A stretch of 64,000 nucleotides of DNA, taken from an uncultured Flavobacterium sp. (GTDB lineage Bacteria; Bacteroidota; Bacteroidia; Flavobacteriales; Flavobacteriaceae). This document shows positions 55,286 to 63,002 of this stretch, in pieces. Positions within the stretch are counted from its first letter, which is position 1. Each line of letters opens with the position of its first letter. Under the pieces are notes generated by a model, which ran no database searches, was not told the DNA's origin, and worked only from the letters and a program-made list of their open reading frames with translations. The stretch is from positions 160,285 through 224,284 of the forward strand of contig NZ_OY730260.1 in the NCBI RefSeq assembly GCF_963422545.1, in the 5' to 3' direction. A program made the position numbers and the translations under genes.

Positions 55286-55342
55286 ATTAAAGTTTGTGTG
55301 TATTGCGAAATGAAATCATATAAGTGATATAAGTTCATATTA
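55264..55342 (-). repeat. 26-nt direct repeat around the CHAT start, creating a short upstream ORF
   Basis: A 26-nt sequence at 55264-55289, covering the CHAT start codon, is repeated at 55317-55342 with one change. The upstream copy provides ATG at 55338 and an 18-codon ORF (MNLYHLYDFISQYTQTLI). Its TGA (55284-55282) overlaps the CHAT ATG as ATGA. A partly complementary copy lies at 55452-55469. Confidence 0.6.
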
Positions 55343-55368
55343 TTTGTGTTGAATATGAATTTGTCCGT

Positions 55369-55419
55369 CAGAGCGAAGTCGAAGACCTCTTTTGTTATAA
55401 AGCCTTCGACTTCGCTCAG
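55369..55419. repeat. CTTCGACTTCGCTCA inverted repeat
   Basis: CAGAGCGAAGTCGAAG (55369-55384) and CTTCGACTTCGCTCAG (55404-55419) form a hairpin between the PKD-protein and CHAT genes. The same word occurs near 60786 and 62836. A transcript terminator or mRNA-end role is possible. Confidence 0.65.
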
Positions 55420-55478
55420 GGTGACATTTGTATTTAATAAGACAATGTTGGTAATATGAACTTATATGGTGAAAAAAA

Positions 55479-57431
55479 TTAAAACTTCCAGATTCCATAA
55501 AACTGGAAATAATTAAAATTTTGTTCGAAATTAATCACATAACGTGCACCTAAACTCGGACCAATTCGGGCAAAACCGGCCGTTAAATCAAATAAAACGC
55601 CTGTTTTTAAATTAGCAAATGAGTTTTTAACAGAACTTGATTCGGTTCTTGTGTCTATTAAAAACTGATCAGTTCCGCCTTCGAAACTTTCAATTTTCTT
55701 GGTTTCGTTTTGTTCAGCTGAAATATCAAAATTCGCCTGAATTCCTGCACCAATTCCAATATAATTATTAATGTTGTATCGCAGTAAAACAGGAATTTCC
55801 CAGTTTACATTTTTGTTTTCGATTGTTGTTGTGGTACGCTGAAATTGTTTTACACCATTTGGGTTCACCACAGTTTGATCGACAACAGTGGTGCCACTTT
55901 CGTATTTATTTAATGCATTTACCCATTCTGCCTGCCAATAAAAACGATAGGATTTGAAAGGCGAAATCGTTGCACCCACAAAATAACTCGTCGATTTCTC
56001 CAGATTAGGATAGAGATTATAACCCGCTTTGGCCCCAATTGAGATTCCGGGTAAAAATCGGGTAGTGGCATAATTGGTAATTATAGGCTCGTTTTTATCA
56101 AAAATAATGGCTGTTCTACTTCGGGTTTTTACTTTATGAAAGTCTTCATTGAACTTCATAGAATATTTTACAAAACCTTTTGTGCTATCTTTTTCGTGAA
56201 CATTTTTTTGTTCACTTCCGGGCAAATAAATGTTTTTGAACGTAAAGAAAATCTGTTTTTGTTTGATAATCGTATCGAGACAGCTTACAGTTGGTTCTTC
56301 GCCTTTTGGGCAAATTGGACATTTTGGATACATATCTTCTACCTGAAATGTTTTTTTGTCAAACATATCCGGAATATCCGTTTCAAGTCTGATCGTTCTC
56401 GCCGGACCTTCGCCGTTATTTTGAAAACGGGTTTTAAAATTTACTCTTTTAAAACGAACTAATCTATAATTAATAAAACTTCCGTTAGAACCCATTTTGT
56501 TTGGATCGTGAGAAGTTACGATTTCCATTTCGAGATTTTTTATTTTATGGTTTTTATAACTTCTGTTTGGGACAAAAATGCCGCGCATCGTCACAGTTGC
56601 GCTGGTATCTTTAATCATTTCCGGAGTAGTTTTGAAAGTATAAAACACATTACGGGTTTCTCCTGGATTAGCATCATCAAATTCTAAAACCGAAACATTA
56701 TGATACGTTTTATTAGCATCTAAAAGCGAAGCATCGAGATTTTCTTCGGTAGTTGTATTTCTATATTTTTTGGTTTTGAAAGTGTTTTCGACAGAAGCCA
56801 AATACGATTTTGAATTGTCTAAATCATTTACAGAAGCAACGGTTTTTTCTTGTACTTCACGTTCGTTTGCATAGGTTCTAAAATCGACTAATTCGAAGTT
56901 ATTGCTTTTAAATTGTTTCTCATTATAAAAAAGATAGAGCTTTCCGCTAGAGACATAATTCTCCATATTTTGATAACTTACTACAACTACCATTTCCTGA
57001 TCTGGAATTGGATCGCAGTTTTTTAAGATTGCAAATCCGTTTTGGTCTTCAATCGATGCAATGTCTTTATAATCGGTATCAGTAATGTCGTTTACGGCAA
57101 CTTTTTTTGGTCGGGTTGCAGGAGGTTTTCCGTTGTCGTAATTGTTGGTTACGGCAAGTCTTGTGGTATATGTTCCTTTGTTTTTATAGACATGTTTTGG
57201 TTCTGCTTCTTTACTATAATGTCCGTCACCAAGCTCCCATAAATACGAATAACTTGGTTTTGGTGCTCCGGCAATTGGTATTAATGGCGGAGTTTCTGGT
57301 TTGTAAGTAACAATGTTTCCGTTTTGGATAAGACTAATATTGGCTTTTCGGGTTATAGTGTCTTTTACTTTGGTTTGTGAGAAAGAGAATATAGAAAAAA
57401 GAATGAAGAGAATAGATGATAGTGGTTTCAT
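55479..57431 (-). CDS. PKD-domain protein fused to an outer-membrane beta-barrel
   Basis: 650 residues with a signal peptide (ending FSFSQ). A PKD domain covers about residues 50-115 (YSYLWELGDGHYSKEAEPKHVYKNKGTYTTRLAV). A central region contains a DPNK...VNFKTRFQNNGEGPARTIRLETDIP segment resembling the repeat-like domains of T9SS proteins. The last ~200 residues have an alternating beta pattern ending in YFQFYGIWKF, as in outer-membrane barrels (porin-family-like). It probably exposes the PKD part on the membrane. It lies between the lipoprotein and the CHAT genes. Confidence 0.75.
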   Translation of the reverse strand: MKPLSSILFILFSIFSFSQTKVKDTITRKANISLIQNGNIVTYKPETPPLIPIAGAPKPSYSYLWELGDGHYSKEAEPKHVYKNKGTYTTRLAVTNNYDNGKPPATRPKKVAVNDITDTDYKDIASIEDQNGFAILKNCDPIPDQEMVVVVSYQNMENYVSSGKLYLFYNEKQFKSNNFELVDFRTYANEREVQEKTVASVNDLDNSKSYLASVENTFKTKKYRNTTTEENLDASLLDANKTYHNVSVLEFDDANPGETRNVFYTFKTTPEMIKDTSATVTMRGIFVPNRSYKNHKIKNLEMEIVTSHDPNKMGSNGSFINYRLVRFKRVNFKTRFQNNGEGPARTIRLETDIPDMFDKKTFQVEDMYPKCPICPKGEEPTVSCLDTIIKQKQIFFTFKNIYLPGSEQKNVHEKDSTKGFVKYSMKFNEDFHKVKTRSRTAIIFDKNEPIITNYATTRFLPGISIGAKAGYNLYPNLEKSTSYFVGATISPFKSYRFYWQAEWVNALNKYESGTTVVDQTVVNPNGVKQFQRTTTTIENKNVNWEIPVLLRYNINNYIGIGAGIQANFDISAEQNETKKIESFEGGTDQFLIDTRTESSSVKNSFANLKTGVLFDLTAGFARIGPSLGARYVINFEQNFNYFQFYGIWKF

Positions 57432-57445
57432 AACTAGTGGTTTTT

Positions 57446-57518
57446 AGCCCTGATGGGAGCGGTATCCTTTTTCTGGCTTCTTTAGCTAGGAAAAGATATA
57501 GCGAACAGCAGGATTAGC
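57446..57518. repeat. Dispersed hairpin element, copy 3 (opposite orientation to copy 1)
   Basis: AGCCCTGAT, AGCGGTATCCTTTT, a variable paired tip (CTGGCT / AGCTAG), then AAAAGATATAGCG and AGCAGGATTAGC. It is the reverse of copy 1, with conserved arms and different tip, in the gap before the PKD-protein gene. Confidence 0.75.
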
Positions 57519-57561
57519 TTCTGAAAATCATCAGAATTAATTTGAAAACTTGATTAAATGT

Positions 57562-57593
57562 AAAAAAAAGTGATGAGCAAATCACCACTTTTT
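57562..57593 (-). terminator. Terminator of the lipoprotein gene
   Basis: AAAAAGTG / CACTTTTT stem with an inner GTGAT/ATCAC pairing option, followed on the minus strand by a T-run. It lies about 20 nt after the stop at 57614. Confidence 0.7.
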
Positions 57594-57613
57594 CTTAAAA
57601 AATATTTTGTAAG

Positions 57614-58600
57614 TTACTGAATAGCATTGATTGCAGCTACTAGTTGAGCTTCTGTGCCGACTGTTGTTTCGGCTAGTGTAAAGGTGTAAACATCGTTTGC
57701 GGCAACGGTTACAGCTTTGATTGCATATCGCCATTGTCCATTATCTTCGGTCACAAAAATCACATGACATTTTAAACCAATTGGGATTTGTCCGTAATGT
57801 TCGCTGAATAATCCGGCAGGAGTATAAGTATCTAATTTAGCAAGTGCGTTTGTTCCTTCGCCATCATAAGACAAATAAATTGCGCTATTATTGTTGTCAT
57901 AACCATCAGGAGCATCGGCAAGAATTGTTGTTTTTGGTCTTGGATCGCTGTAAAAACGGTCAACATTTGTCCAGCCAAAGTTTCCAAAAGTTACATAATA
58001 ATTGTTTCCTTCACCTTGTACGCCGCCTTTTCCGCCAGTTCCGTCAGCATTTGGTTTAGGTTGCTCCCAGGCTAGTTCGCCTTTATCATCAATTACACCG
58101 TTCCATAAAGTCATTGTATTGTCAACACCATCGGTTAAAGTTGCTGGTATTATCATATTCATATAACAAGATGTTTTAAGCTCTACTCCGCCTTGTGTGG
58201 CTTTGACGAAGAATTCTCCTCCGGAAATCAATAAATTTTTCTTTCCGTCAAGTGTGATTCCCATTGTTGGTTTGTTGGTGATTAACATATTTCCTTTGTC
58301 AAAAAGTTCGATGTATTCAATATCAACAACTCCGGTTACAGGAACTCCGTTTTTGGTCAAACAATCACCGTTGATGTTCAGTTTTACTCCTTTTGCCGAA
58401 GTAATGGTTATAACACCAGTTCCGGCTGTAATGGTAAAATTTTGCGTATTTTTCTTGATTCCTTTTTCGTTAATGCTTTTAAAAGCGGCTCCGGTTGGTG
58501 GCAAAACAAGATTGTTGCTGCCGTCGTCGGTAGTGCTGCAACTTGCAAAAGCGATTACTAATAAAAATAAAAGCCCGATTTTCTTAAAGTTTGTGTTCAT
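57614..58600 (-). CDS. Lipoprotein of unknown function
   Basis: 328 residues with a lipobox (VIAFASC, Cys21). The mature part is beta-rich and neutral, with no domain recognised. Upstream on the minus strand, two copies of a 30-nt motif (58682-58711 and 58752-58781) precede it, suggesting control by the neighbouring sigma factor. It is probably on the outer membrane or exposed at the surface. Confidence 0.75.
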   Translation of the reverse strand: MNTNFKKIGLLFLLVIAFASCSTTDDGSNNLVLPPTGAAFKSINEKGIKKNTQNFTITAGTGVITITSAKGVKLNINGDCLTKNGVPVTGVVDIEYIELFDKGNMLITNKPTMGITLDGKKNLLISGGEFFVKATQGGVELKTSCYMNMIIPATLTDGVDNTMTLWNGVIDDKGELAWEQPKPNADGTGGKGGVQGEGNNYYVTFGNFGWTNVDRFYSDPRPKTTILADAPDGYDNNNSAIYLSYDGEGTNALAKLDTYTPAGLFSEHYGQIPIGLKCHVIFVTEDNGQWRYAIKAVTVAANDVYTFTLAETTVGTEAQLVAAINAIQ

Positions 58601-58681
58601 GATTTCTAGTTTTTATAAATCTGTCTTGATTAGTATCAAGTGGTTTTTCAGATTTGGTTGTTAATTATAGTTTTATGTTCT

Positions 58682-58711
58682 TATATCAATTGAGGTTTGA
58701 TATTGTTACCC
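58682..58711 (-). promoter_or_regulatory. 30-nt sigma-locus motif, site A
   Basis: Plus strand reads TATATCAA, 12 nt, ATTGTTACCC. On the minus strand it is GGGTAACAAT, 12 nt, TTGATATA, the spacing of an ECF-type -35/-10 pair. It is about 82 nt before the lipoprotein ATG (58600). The two blocks are identical in all three sites. Confidence 0.6.
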
Positions 58712-58751
58712 TTGTTTTTAAAATATTTTTTTTGAACTTGTTTTATAATGC

Positions 58752-58781
58752 TATATCAACTTGCCTTTAAAATTGTTACCC
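58752..58781 (-). promoter_or_regulatory. 30-nt sigma-locus motif, site B
   Basis: Same two blocks with the same 12-nt spacing as site A, exactly 70 nt further upstream of the lipoprotein gene and 7 nt past the stop of the small membrane-protein gene. Confidence 0.6.
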
Positions 58782-58788
58782 CGATTTT

Positions 58789-59088
58789 TTATTTTGAAAG
58801 GCATTTGTCTTCAAACAAGTTTCCGTCTTCGTCTACGGCGACGAGAATGTTTTTTTTCCGCGAAAGCGTAACGATTAAATAGATCCAAACAATTGCCCAA
58901 AGTCCAAATGTGATACAGGCAAGAAAGAGATGAAGGAAATGGTTAATGGCTTTTTTTTCTTTGGATAAAACTACATAGGGTAATTTTTCGTTGTGCTCAA
59001 TGATGACAAAACCATTTCGTTTTTTGGCAGCAATCATTTTGTTAAACTGATCTAAGGTTTTCTCGTTTATAAATTGATACGTTTCCAT
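58789..59088 (-). CDS. Small membrane protein
   Basis: 99 residues from the ATG at 59088 (METYQFINEKTL). One hydrophobic stretch of about 35 residues (FLHLFLACITFGLWAIVWIYLIVTL) could make one or two membrane helices, and a short acidic tail (DEDGNLFED) follows. I do not recognise a family. Site C of the 30-nt motif lies about 200 nt upstream; no better promoter was found. Confidence 0.6.
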   Translation of the reverse strand: METYQFINEKTLDQFNKMIAAKKRNGFVIIEHNEKLPYVVLSKEKKAINHFLHLFLACITFGLWAIVWIYLIVTLSRKKNILVAVDEDGNLFEDKCLSK

Positions 59089-59284
59089 TTTTCTTAATTT
59101 TTGATGATTTGTCAAAGGAGTTTTTGTCACGACCCGAGCAATAGCGAACAGGCGAAGCAATTGCGCGAATCAGCACAAATTTCAAATTAGAGAATAAAAA
59201 AATCTGCGTAAATCTGTTTAATCCGTTTAATCTGTGTGCCATTTTGATCGTACTTTTATTACTACTAAAAGAGTATCGTTACGT

Positions 59285-59314
59285 TATATCAACTTGATTT
59301 TATAATTGTTACCC
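59285..59314. promoter_or_regulatory. 30-nt sigma-locus motif, site C
   Basis: TATATCAA, 12 nt, ATTGTTACCC, as in sites A and B, in the intergenic space between the divergent small membrane-protein gene and the sigma-factor gene (ATG 59375). Orientation matches a minus-strand promoter, but it could also be a binding site for control of the sigma gene. Confidence 0.6.
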
Positions 59315-59374
59315 TTTTGTTTGAAATTTATTTCAGATTCTTTTTCTTAAATTAGCTAACAAAATGTGTTTTTT

Positions 59375-59959
59375 ATGAGTCAAACTAAAATTCATCCTGA
59401 TCAAATGTATATTGAAGGACTTGCTGCAAACGATTCGGCAATCATTCATACGATTTACAAGAAGTTTGTTCCTAAGGTCGTTATGTTTATTATGAACAAC
59501 TCCGGCGATAAAGAACATGCGCAGGATGTGGTGCAGGAAGTCATGATTTTGCTTTTTAATCAGGCTAAAGCCAATACATTACAGTTGACTTGTCCGTTTG
59601 ATGCCTACTTTTTTTTATTGTGTAAAAGAAAATGGCTCAACGAACTCAAAAAAACATCGAATAAAGGGGTAACAATAAATGAAGATGCAGTATCTATCAA
59701 TGAATCTGCACTTGAATTAATTGGACAAACGGAAGAATTTGACGAAAAACAGCAGCTTTTTGACACCATGTTTCAGAAACTGGGCGAAAAATGCCAGGAA
59801 TTATTGAAGTTGAGTTTTACGATTAAATCAATGGAAGAAGTTGCCGAGAAACTAAACGTAACGTACGGCTATGTTCGCAAAAAGAAATCGTTATGCGTTG
59901 GTCAGTTAACGCAGTGGATTCAGGAAGCCAAAAATTTTAAATCTCTAAAAAATAATTAG
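59375..59959 (+). CDS. ECF-like sigma-70 family RNA polymerase sigma factor
   Basis: 194 residues from the ATG at 59375; an upstream in-frame GTG (59366) is less likely. Region 2 is recognisable (YKKFVPKVVMFIMNNSGDKEHAQDVVQEVMILLF), with helix-turn-helix region 4 near the C-terminus (FTIKSMEEVAEKLNVTYGYVRKKK). It stands 2 nt before a membrane protein that looks like its anti-sigma partner. It may direct RNA polymerase to the three 30-nt motifs nearby; this is an inference. Confidence 0.88.
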   Translation: MSQTKIHPDQMYIEGLAANDSAIIHTIYKKFVPKVVMFIMNNSGDKEHAQDVVQEVMILLFNQAKANTLQLTCPFDAYFFLLCKRKWLNELKKTSNKGVTINEDAVSINESALELIGQTEEFDEKQQLFDTMFQKLGEKCQELLKLSFTIKSMEEVAEKLNVTYGYVRKKKSLCVGQLTQWIQEAKNFKSLKNN

Positions 59960-59961
59960 TC

Positions 59962-60687
59962 ATGAACGAAGAACGCTACATATTATTCGATCAATATCTT
60001 CAAGGCGAACTAACGGTTGATGAAAGAAATAGTTTTGAAAAACAATTATCTGAAGATCCCGAAATGGCTTCAGAATTTGAGACTTTTAAAAATCTGCATG
60101 TTCAATTGGAAAATAAATTTGGATATGAAGAAGAAAGAGAAGCGTTTAAAGCAAATTTGAAAACAATCTCAGACAAACATTTCAATACCAGTAAACCAAA
60201 AGTTATAGCGCTAAATGGATGGTATTTTGCGGCAGCGGCTTCTGTAATAATCTTATTTGGATTGTTCTTTTTTAATTATAATCAGAATCCAGTTTTTGAA
60301 GATTATAATCATCCTGAGAAAGCTGCTTTTACTGAGAGAGGAGAAACAAAGGAAACTTTAAAACAAGCAGAAGCAGCTTTTAATGAAAGAAAATATACAG
60401 AAGCGATTTCGCTTTTTGAGACAATTTTAAAAGAAAATAAAACACCTGAAATAGAATATTTTTATGGCGTTTCTTTATTAGAAGAAAGTCAATATAAGAA
60501 AGCAGAAACGGTTTTTAACGAATTAAAATCCGGAAGCTCTGTCTATAGAGATAAAGCAAAATGGAATTTGGCTTTATCCAAATTAAAACAGAAAGACTAT
60601 AAAGGATGTAAAGAAATCTTGGGAACTATATCTGAGGATTACGAAAATTATGATGATGTTCAGGCTCTTTTGGACGAGTTGGATTAG
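59962..60687 (+). CDS. Anti-sigma-like membrane protein with periplasmic TPR repeats
   Basis: 241 residues. The cytoplasmic N-terminus (residues 1-80) has the QYLQGELTVDERNSFEKQLSED pattern of anti-sigma domains. A membrane helix covers about residues 86-106 (GWYFAAAASVIILFGLFFFNY), and the C-terminal part has three TPR-like repeats (YTEAISLFETIL, YKKAETVFNELK, YKGCKEILGTIS). It follows the sigma gene by 2 nt. It is suggested to hold the sigma factor inactive until the TPR part senses a periplasmic signal. Confidence 0.72.
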   Translation: MNEERYILFDQYLQGELTVDERNSFEKQLSEDPEMASEFETFKNLHVQLENKFGYEEEREAFKANLKTISDKHFNTSKPKVIALNGWYFAAAASVIILFGLFFFNYNQNPVFEDYNHPEKAAFTERGETKETLKQAEAAFNERKYTEAISLFETILKENKTPEIEYFYGVSLLEESQYKKAETVFNELKSGSSVYRDKAKWNLALSKLKQKDYKGCKEILGTISEDYENYDDVQALLDELD

Positions 60688-60729
60688 ATTGAAATTTCAT
60701 AAAATAAACAAAGATTTTTATACGTACTC

Positions 60730-60762
60730 AAACCCGACAGGTTTTTAAAACCTGTCGGGTTT
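60730..60762. repeat. 33-nt palindrome, copy 2
   Basis: Identical to 33332-33364. It lies 42 nt after the anti-sigma-like gene and probably forms the 3' hairpin of that transcript. Confidence 0.8.
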
Positions 60763-60771
60763 ACTGTAGAT

Positions 60772-60875
60772 AACCTTCGCGGGACTTCGACTTCGCTCAG
60801 TCTGACAAAAAAAAATCAAATAAAAAATCAGTTTAAATCCGCGTTTTCACGAAGTGAATCCGTTAAATCCGTGTG
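60772..60875. repeat. Composite intergenic repeat, copy 1
   Basis: Modules in order: a GCGGGACTTCGACTTCGCTC-like module, a GTCTGACA tail with A-run, then CCGCGTTTTCACGAAGTGAATCC and related words. The same series, diverged, is at 62821-62939. The 307-nt gap 60688-60994 holds this, the palindrome and no gene; the remaining part to 60994 is A/T-rich upstream sequence of the peptidase gene. Confidence 0.7.
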
Positions 60876-60994
60876 CTATTTACCGTCAAGGGTCACTTTT
60901 ACGTAAAGCCGTAAATTAATTTAGATTTTAATATATAAATTCGAATTTTATAAAAACGAACCAAAACCATCAATAATTTTATCCTTTTGATTGA

Positions 60995-62653
60995 ATGCAA
61001 AAAATCATTTTACTTCTTCTTATTATCTTTTCGCAAATCGTTTTCGGCAGCACTAAAATTAGTGAAACCGAAAAACTTGCCGCCACTTGCAAGGTTTGGG
61101 GATTCTTAAAATATTATCACTCGAAAGTTGCCAATGGAGAAGTAAATTGGGACAATCAGCTTTTAGAAAAATTACCCAAAATAGAGAAAGCGCAAACCCA
61201 AGAAGAGTTTTCATTGATTCTCGAAAACTGGATAGATGATCTTGGCGCGATAAAGGAAATAGCGCCAATTGCGACTCCAAAAGATATAGAATATTTTGAT
61301 AAGAATTTTGATTTAAGTTGGTTCAATAATAAGCTGTTTTCTAAAAAACTTTCTAAGAAATTGAAGTTTATTGAAGAGAATAGGTTTCAGGGAGAACAGT
61401 TTTATATTCAGGGAGAAGAACATGTTGGGAATGTTTCTTTGAAAAACGAAAGTTATGCCAACCCAGACTTTAAGGATAAAAATTCAAAACTTCGAATGAT
61501 TTTTATGTACTGGAATTTAATAGAATATTTTTTCCCTGATAAATATCTAATGGATCAGAAATGGGATACGACTTTAGAAAAAATAATACCTCTTGTGATT
61601 AAAGCGGAAAATCAGGATGATTTTTATTTAGCAATGAAAAAAATGGTTTCCAGACTTGATGACAGTCATACAGAGTTCTTTATGTATTCATCTTTGACAA
61701 GTCCTAAAATTAAGAGATATTTTCCTGCTGATGGAAAGATAATTGATGAGAAACTGGTCGTTACAGAAATTTTGGGTGATAGTCTTGCTCAGGCAGATGA
61801 TATAAAAGTTGGAGATGTAATTACTAAAATAAATGATAAAACAATAAGAGAGATTATTTTAGAAAATAGAGATTTGATCTGTGCTTCTAATGAACCTGCA
61901 TATTTAGATAAATTGGTTAAGAAAATTTTACTAAGTAATTCAGATATTGTAAAAGTAGAGTTTTTAAAAAATGACAAGTATGTTACAAAAACTATGACTT
62001 GGTTTGATTATCATGATTCTCATAGAAATGAATTTAAAAAAGGAGCACAGAAAAAGAAGGAAAAATTTAAACTTTTAGATAATAATATTGGTTATGTAAA
62101 TATGGGACTCATAAAAGTTAGGCATGTTCCTGACATGATAGAAGCTTTACAATTTACTAAGGCAATTGTTTTTGATATGAGAAATTATCCGCAGGGGACT
62201 TTTGGAGAGATATCAAATTTTTTAAATGCTCATGAAAAGGAATTTGCAGTTTACACACGTCCAGTTTTAAGTTATCCGGGAAGATTTAAATGGAGTGGAG
62301 AAAGTAAAAGTGGTTTTGAAAACAAGGATAATTACAAAGGAAAGGTAATTGTATTACTTAATGAAGATTCCGTAAGCCAATCAGAATGGACAGCAATGTG
62401 CTTTCAAGCTGCGGGTAGCACAACTATTATAGGAAGCCAGAGTGCTGGTGCAGATGGAAATGTTTCAGAATTTGATTTTGAAGGATTTCATACATTATTT
62501 TCAGGAATTGGTGTTTATTATCCGGATAGACGCGAAACGCAAAGAATTGGAATTGTTCCTGATATCGAAGTTAAACCAACCATTAAAGGAATTCAGGAAG
62601 GAAAAGACGAAGTTCTGGATCGCGCTTTACTGTTTATTGAAAAGGGAGTTTAA
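60995..62653 (+). CDS. S41-family (C-terminal processing type) peptidase
   Basis: 552 residues with a signal peptide (MQKIILLLLIIFSQIVFG). An N-terminal helical part precedes a PDZ-like segment (VVTEILGDSLAQADDIKVGDVITKIND), then the tail-specific protease core. The probable catalytic serine lies in EDSVSQSEWTAM, with SQSAGADG downstream. It should act in the periplasm or on the outside. It has no obvious operon partner and is flanked on both sides by the composite repeats. Confidence 0.88.
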   Translation: MQKIILLLLIIFSQIVFGSTKISETEKLAATCKVWGFLKYYHSKVANGEVNWDNQLLEKLPKIEKAQTQEEFSLILENWIDDLGAIKEIAPIATPKDIEYFDKNFDLSWFNNKLFSKKLSKKLKFIEENRFQGEQFYIQGEEHVGNVSLKNESYANPDFKDKNSKLRMIFMYWNLIEYFFPDKYLMDQKWDTTLEKIIPLVIKAENQDDFYLAMKKMVSRLDDSHTEFFMYSSLTSPKIKRYFPADGKIIDEKLVVTEILGDSLAQADDIKVGDVITKINDKTIREIILENRDLICASNEPAYLDKLVKKILLSNSDIVKVEFLKNDKYVTKTMTWFDYHDSHRNEFKKGAQKKKEKFKLLDNNIGYVNMGLIKVRHVPDMIEALQFTKAIVFDMRNYPQGTFGEISNFLNAHEKEFAVYTRPVLSYPGRFKWSGESKSGFENKDNYKGKVIVLLNEDSVSQSEWTAMCFQAAGSTTIIGSQSAGADGNVSEFDFEGFHTLFSGIGVYYPDRRETQRIGIVPDIEVKPTIKGIQEGKDEVLDRALLFIEKGV

Positions 62654-62739
62654 ACATTCAGTTAAATGACACGCGGATGACACGGATTCACTTCGTAAAA
62701 ATACAGATGAGTGCGGATTTTTTTATTTACAATGCTTAT

Positions 62740-62782
62740 CATAGCCTTTGTCAAAGTTTTTAAAACTTTGACAAAGGCTATG
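62740..62782. repeat. 43-nt palindrome with GTTTTTAAAAC core
   Basis: Two 21-nt arms around one T, centred on GTTTTTAAAAC, as in the 33-nt palindromes, but with outer sequence CATAGCCTTTGTC / GACAAAGGCTATG. It lies about 87 nt after the S41 gene and may be its 3' hairpin; a short T-run follows. Confidence 0.8.
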
Positions 62783-62820
62783 ATTTTTACACGTATTAAA
62801 AGTCTACAGATTTTAATAAA

Positions 62821-62939
62821 TTACTTTGCGGAACTTCGACTTCGCTCAGTCTGACAAAAAACACGGACACAAAACAAATAAAAAGATCCGTTTTTATCCG
62901 CGTTTTCACGAAGTGAATCCGTGTCATCCGCGTGCCACC
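62821..62939. repeat. Composite intergenic repeat, copy 2
   Basis: Diverged copy of 60772-60875: GCGGAACTTCGACTTCGCTC, GTCTGACA, then GATCCGTTTTTATCCGCG and CACGAAGTGAATCCGTG, with a related inverted word (CGGATTCACTTCGT) at about 62680. The 349-nt gap 62654-63002 contains only these repeats and the tatD promoter. Confidence 0.7.
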
Positions 62940-62948
62940 TCATTCAAA

Positions 62949-62980
62949 TTGGGAAAGTTTTTAATATTGTCGTAATTTTG
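62949..62980 (+). promoter_or_regulatory. Promoter of tatD
   Basis: TTG (62949-62951), 21 nt, TAATTTTG (62973-62980). The -7 box ends 22 nt before the TTG start at 63003. Confidence 0.6.
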
Positions 62981-63002
62981 AACCTTTAAAAAATTAAAAC
63001 AA

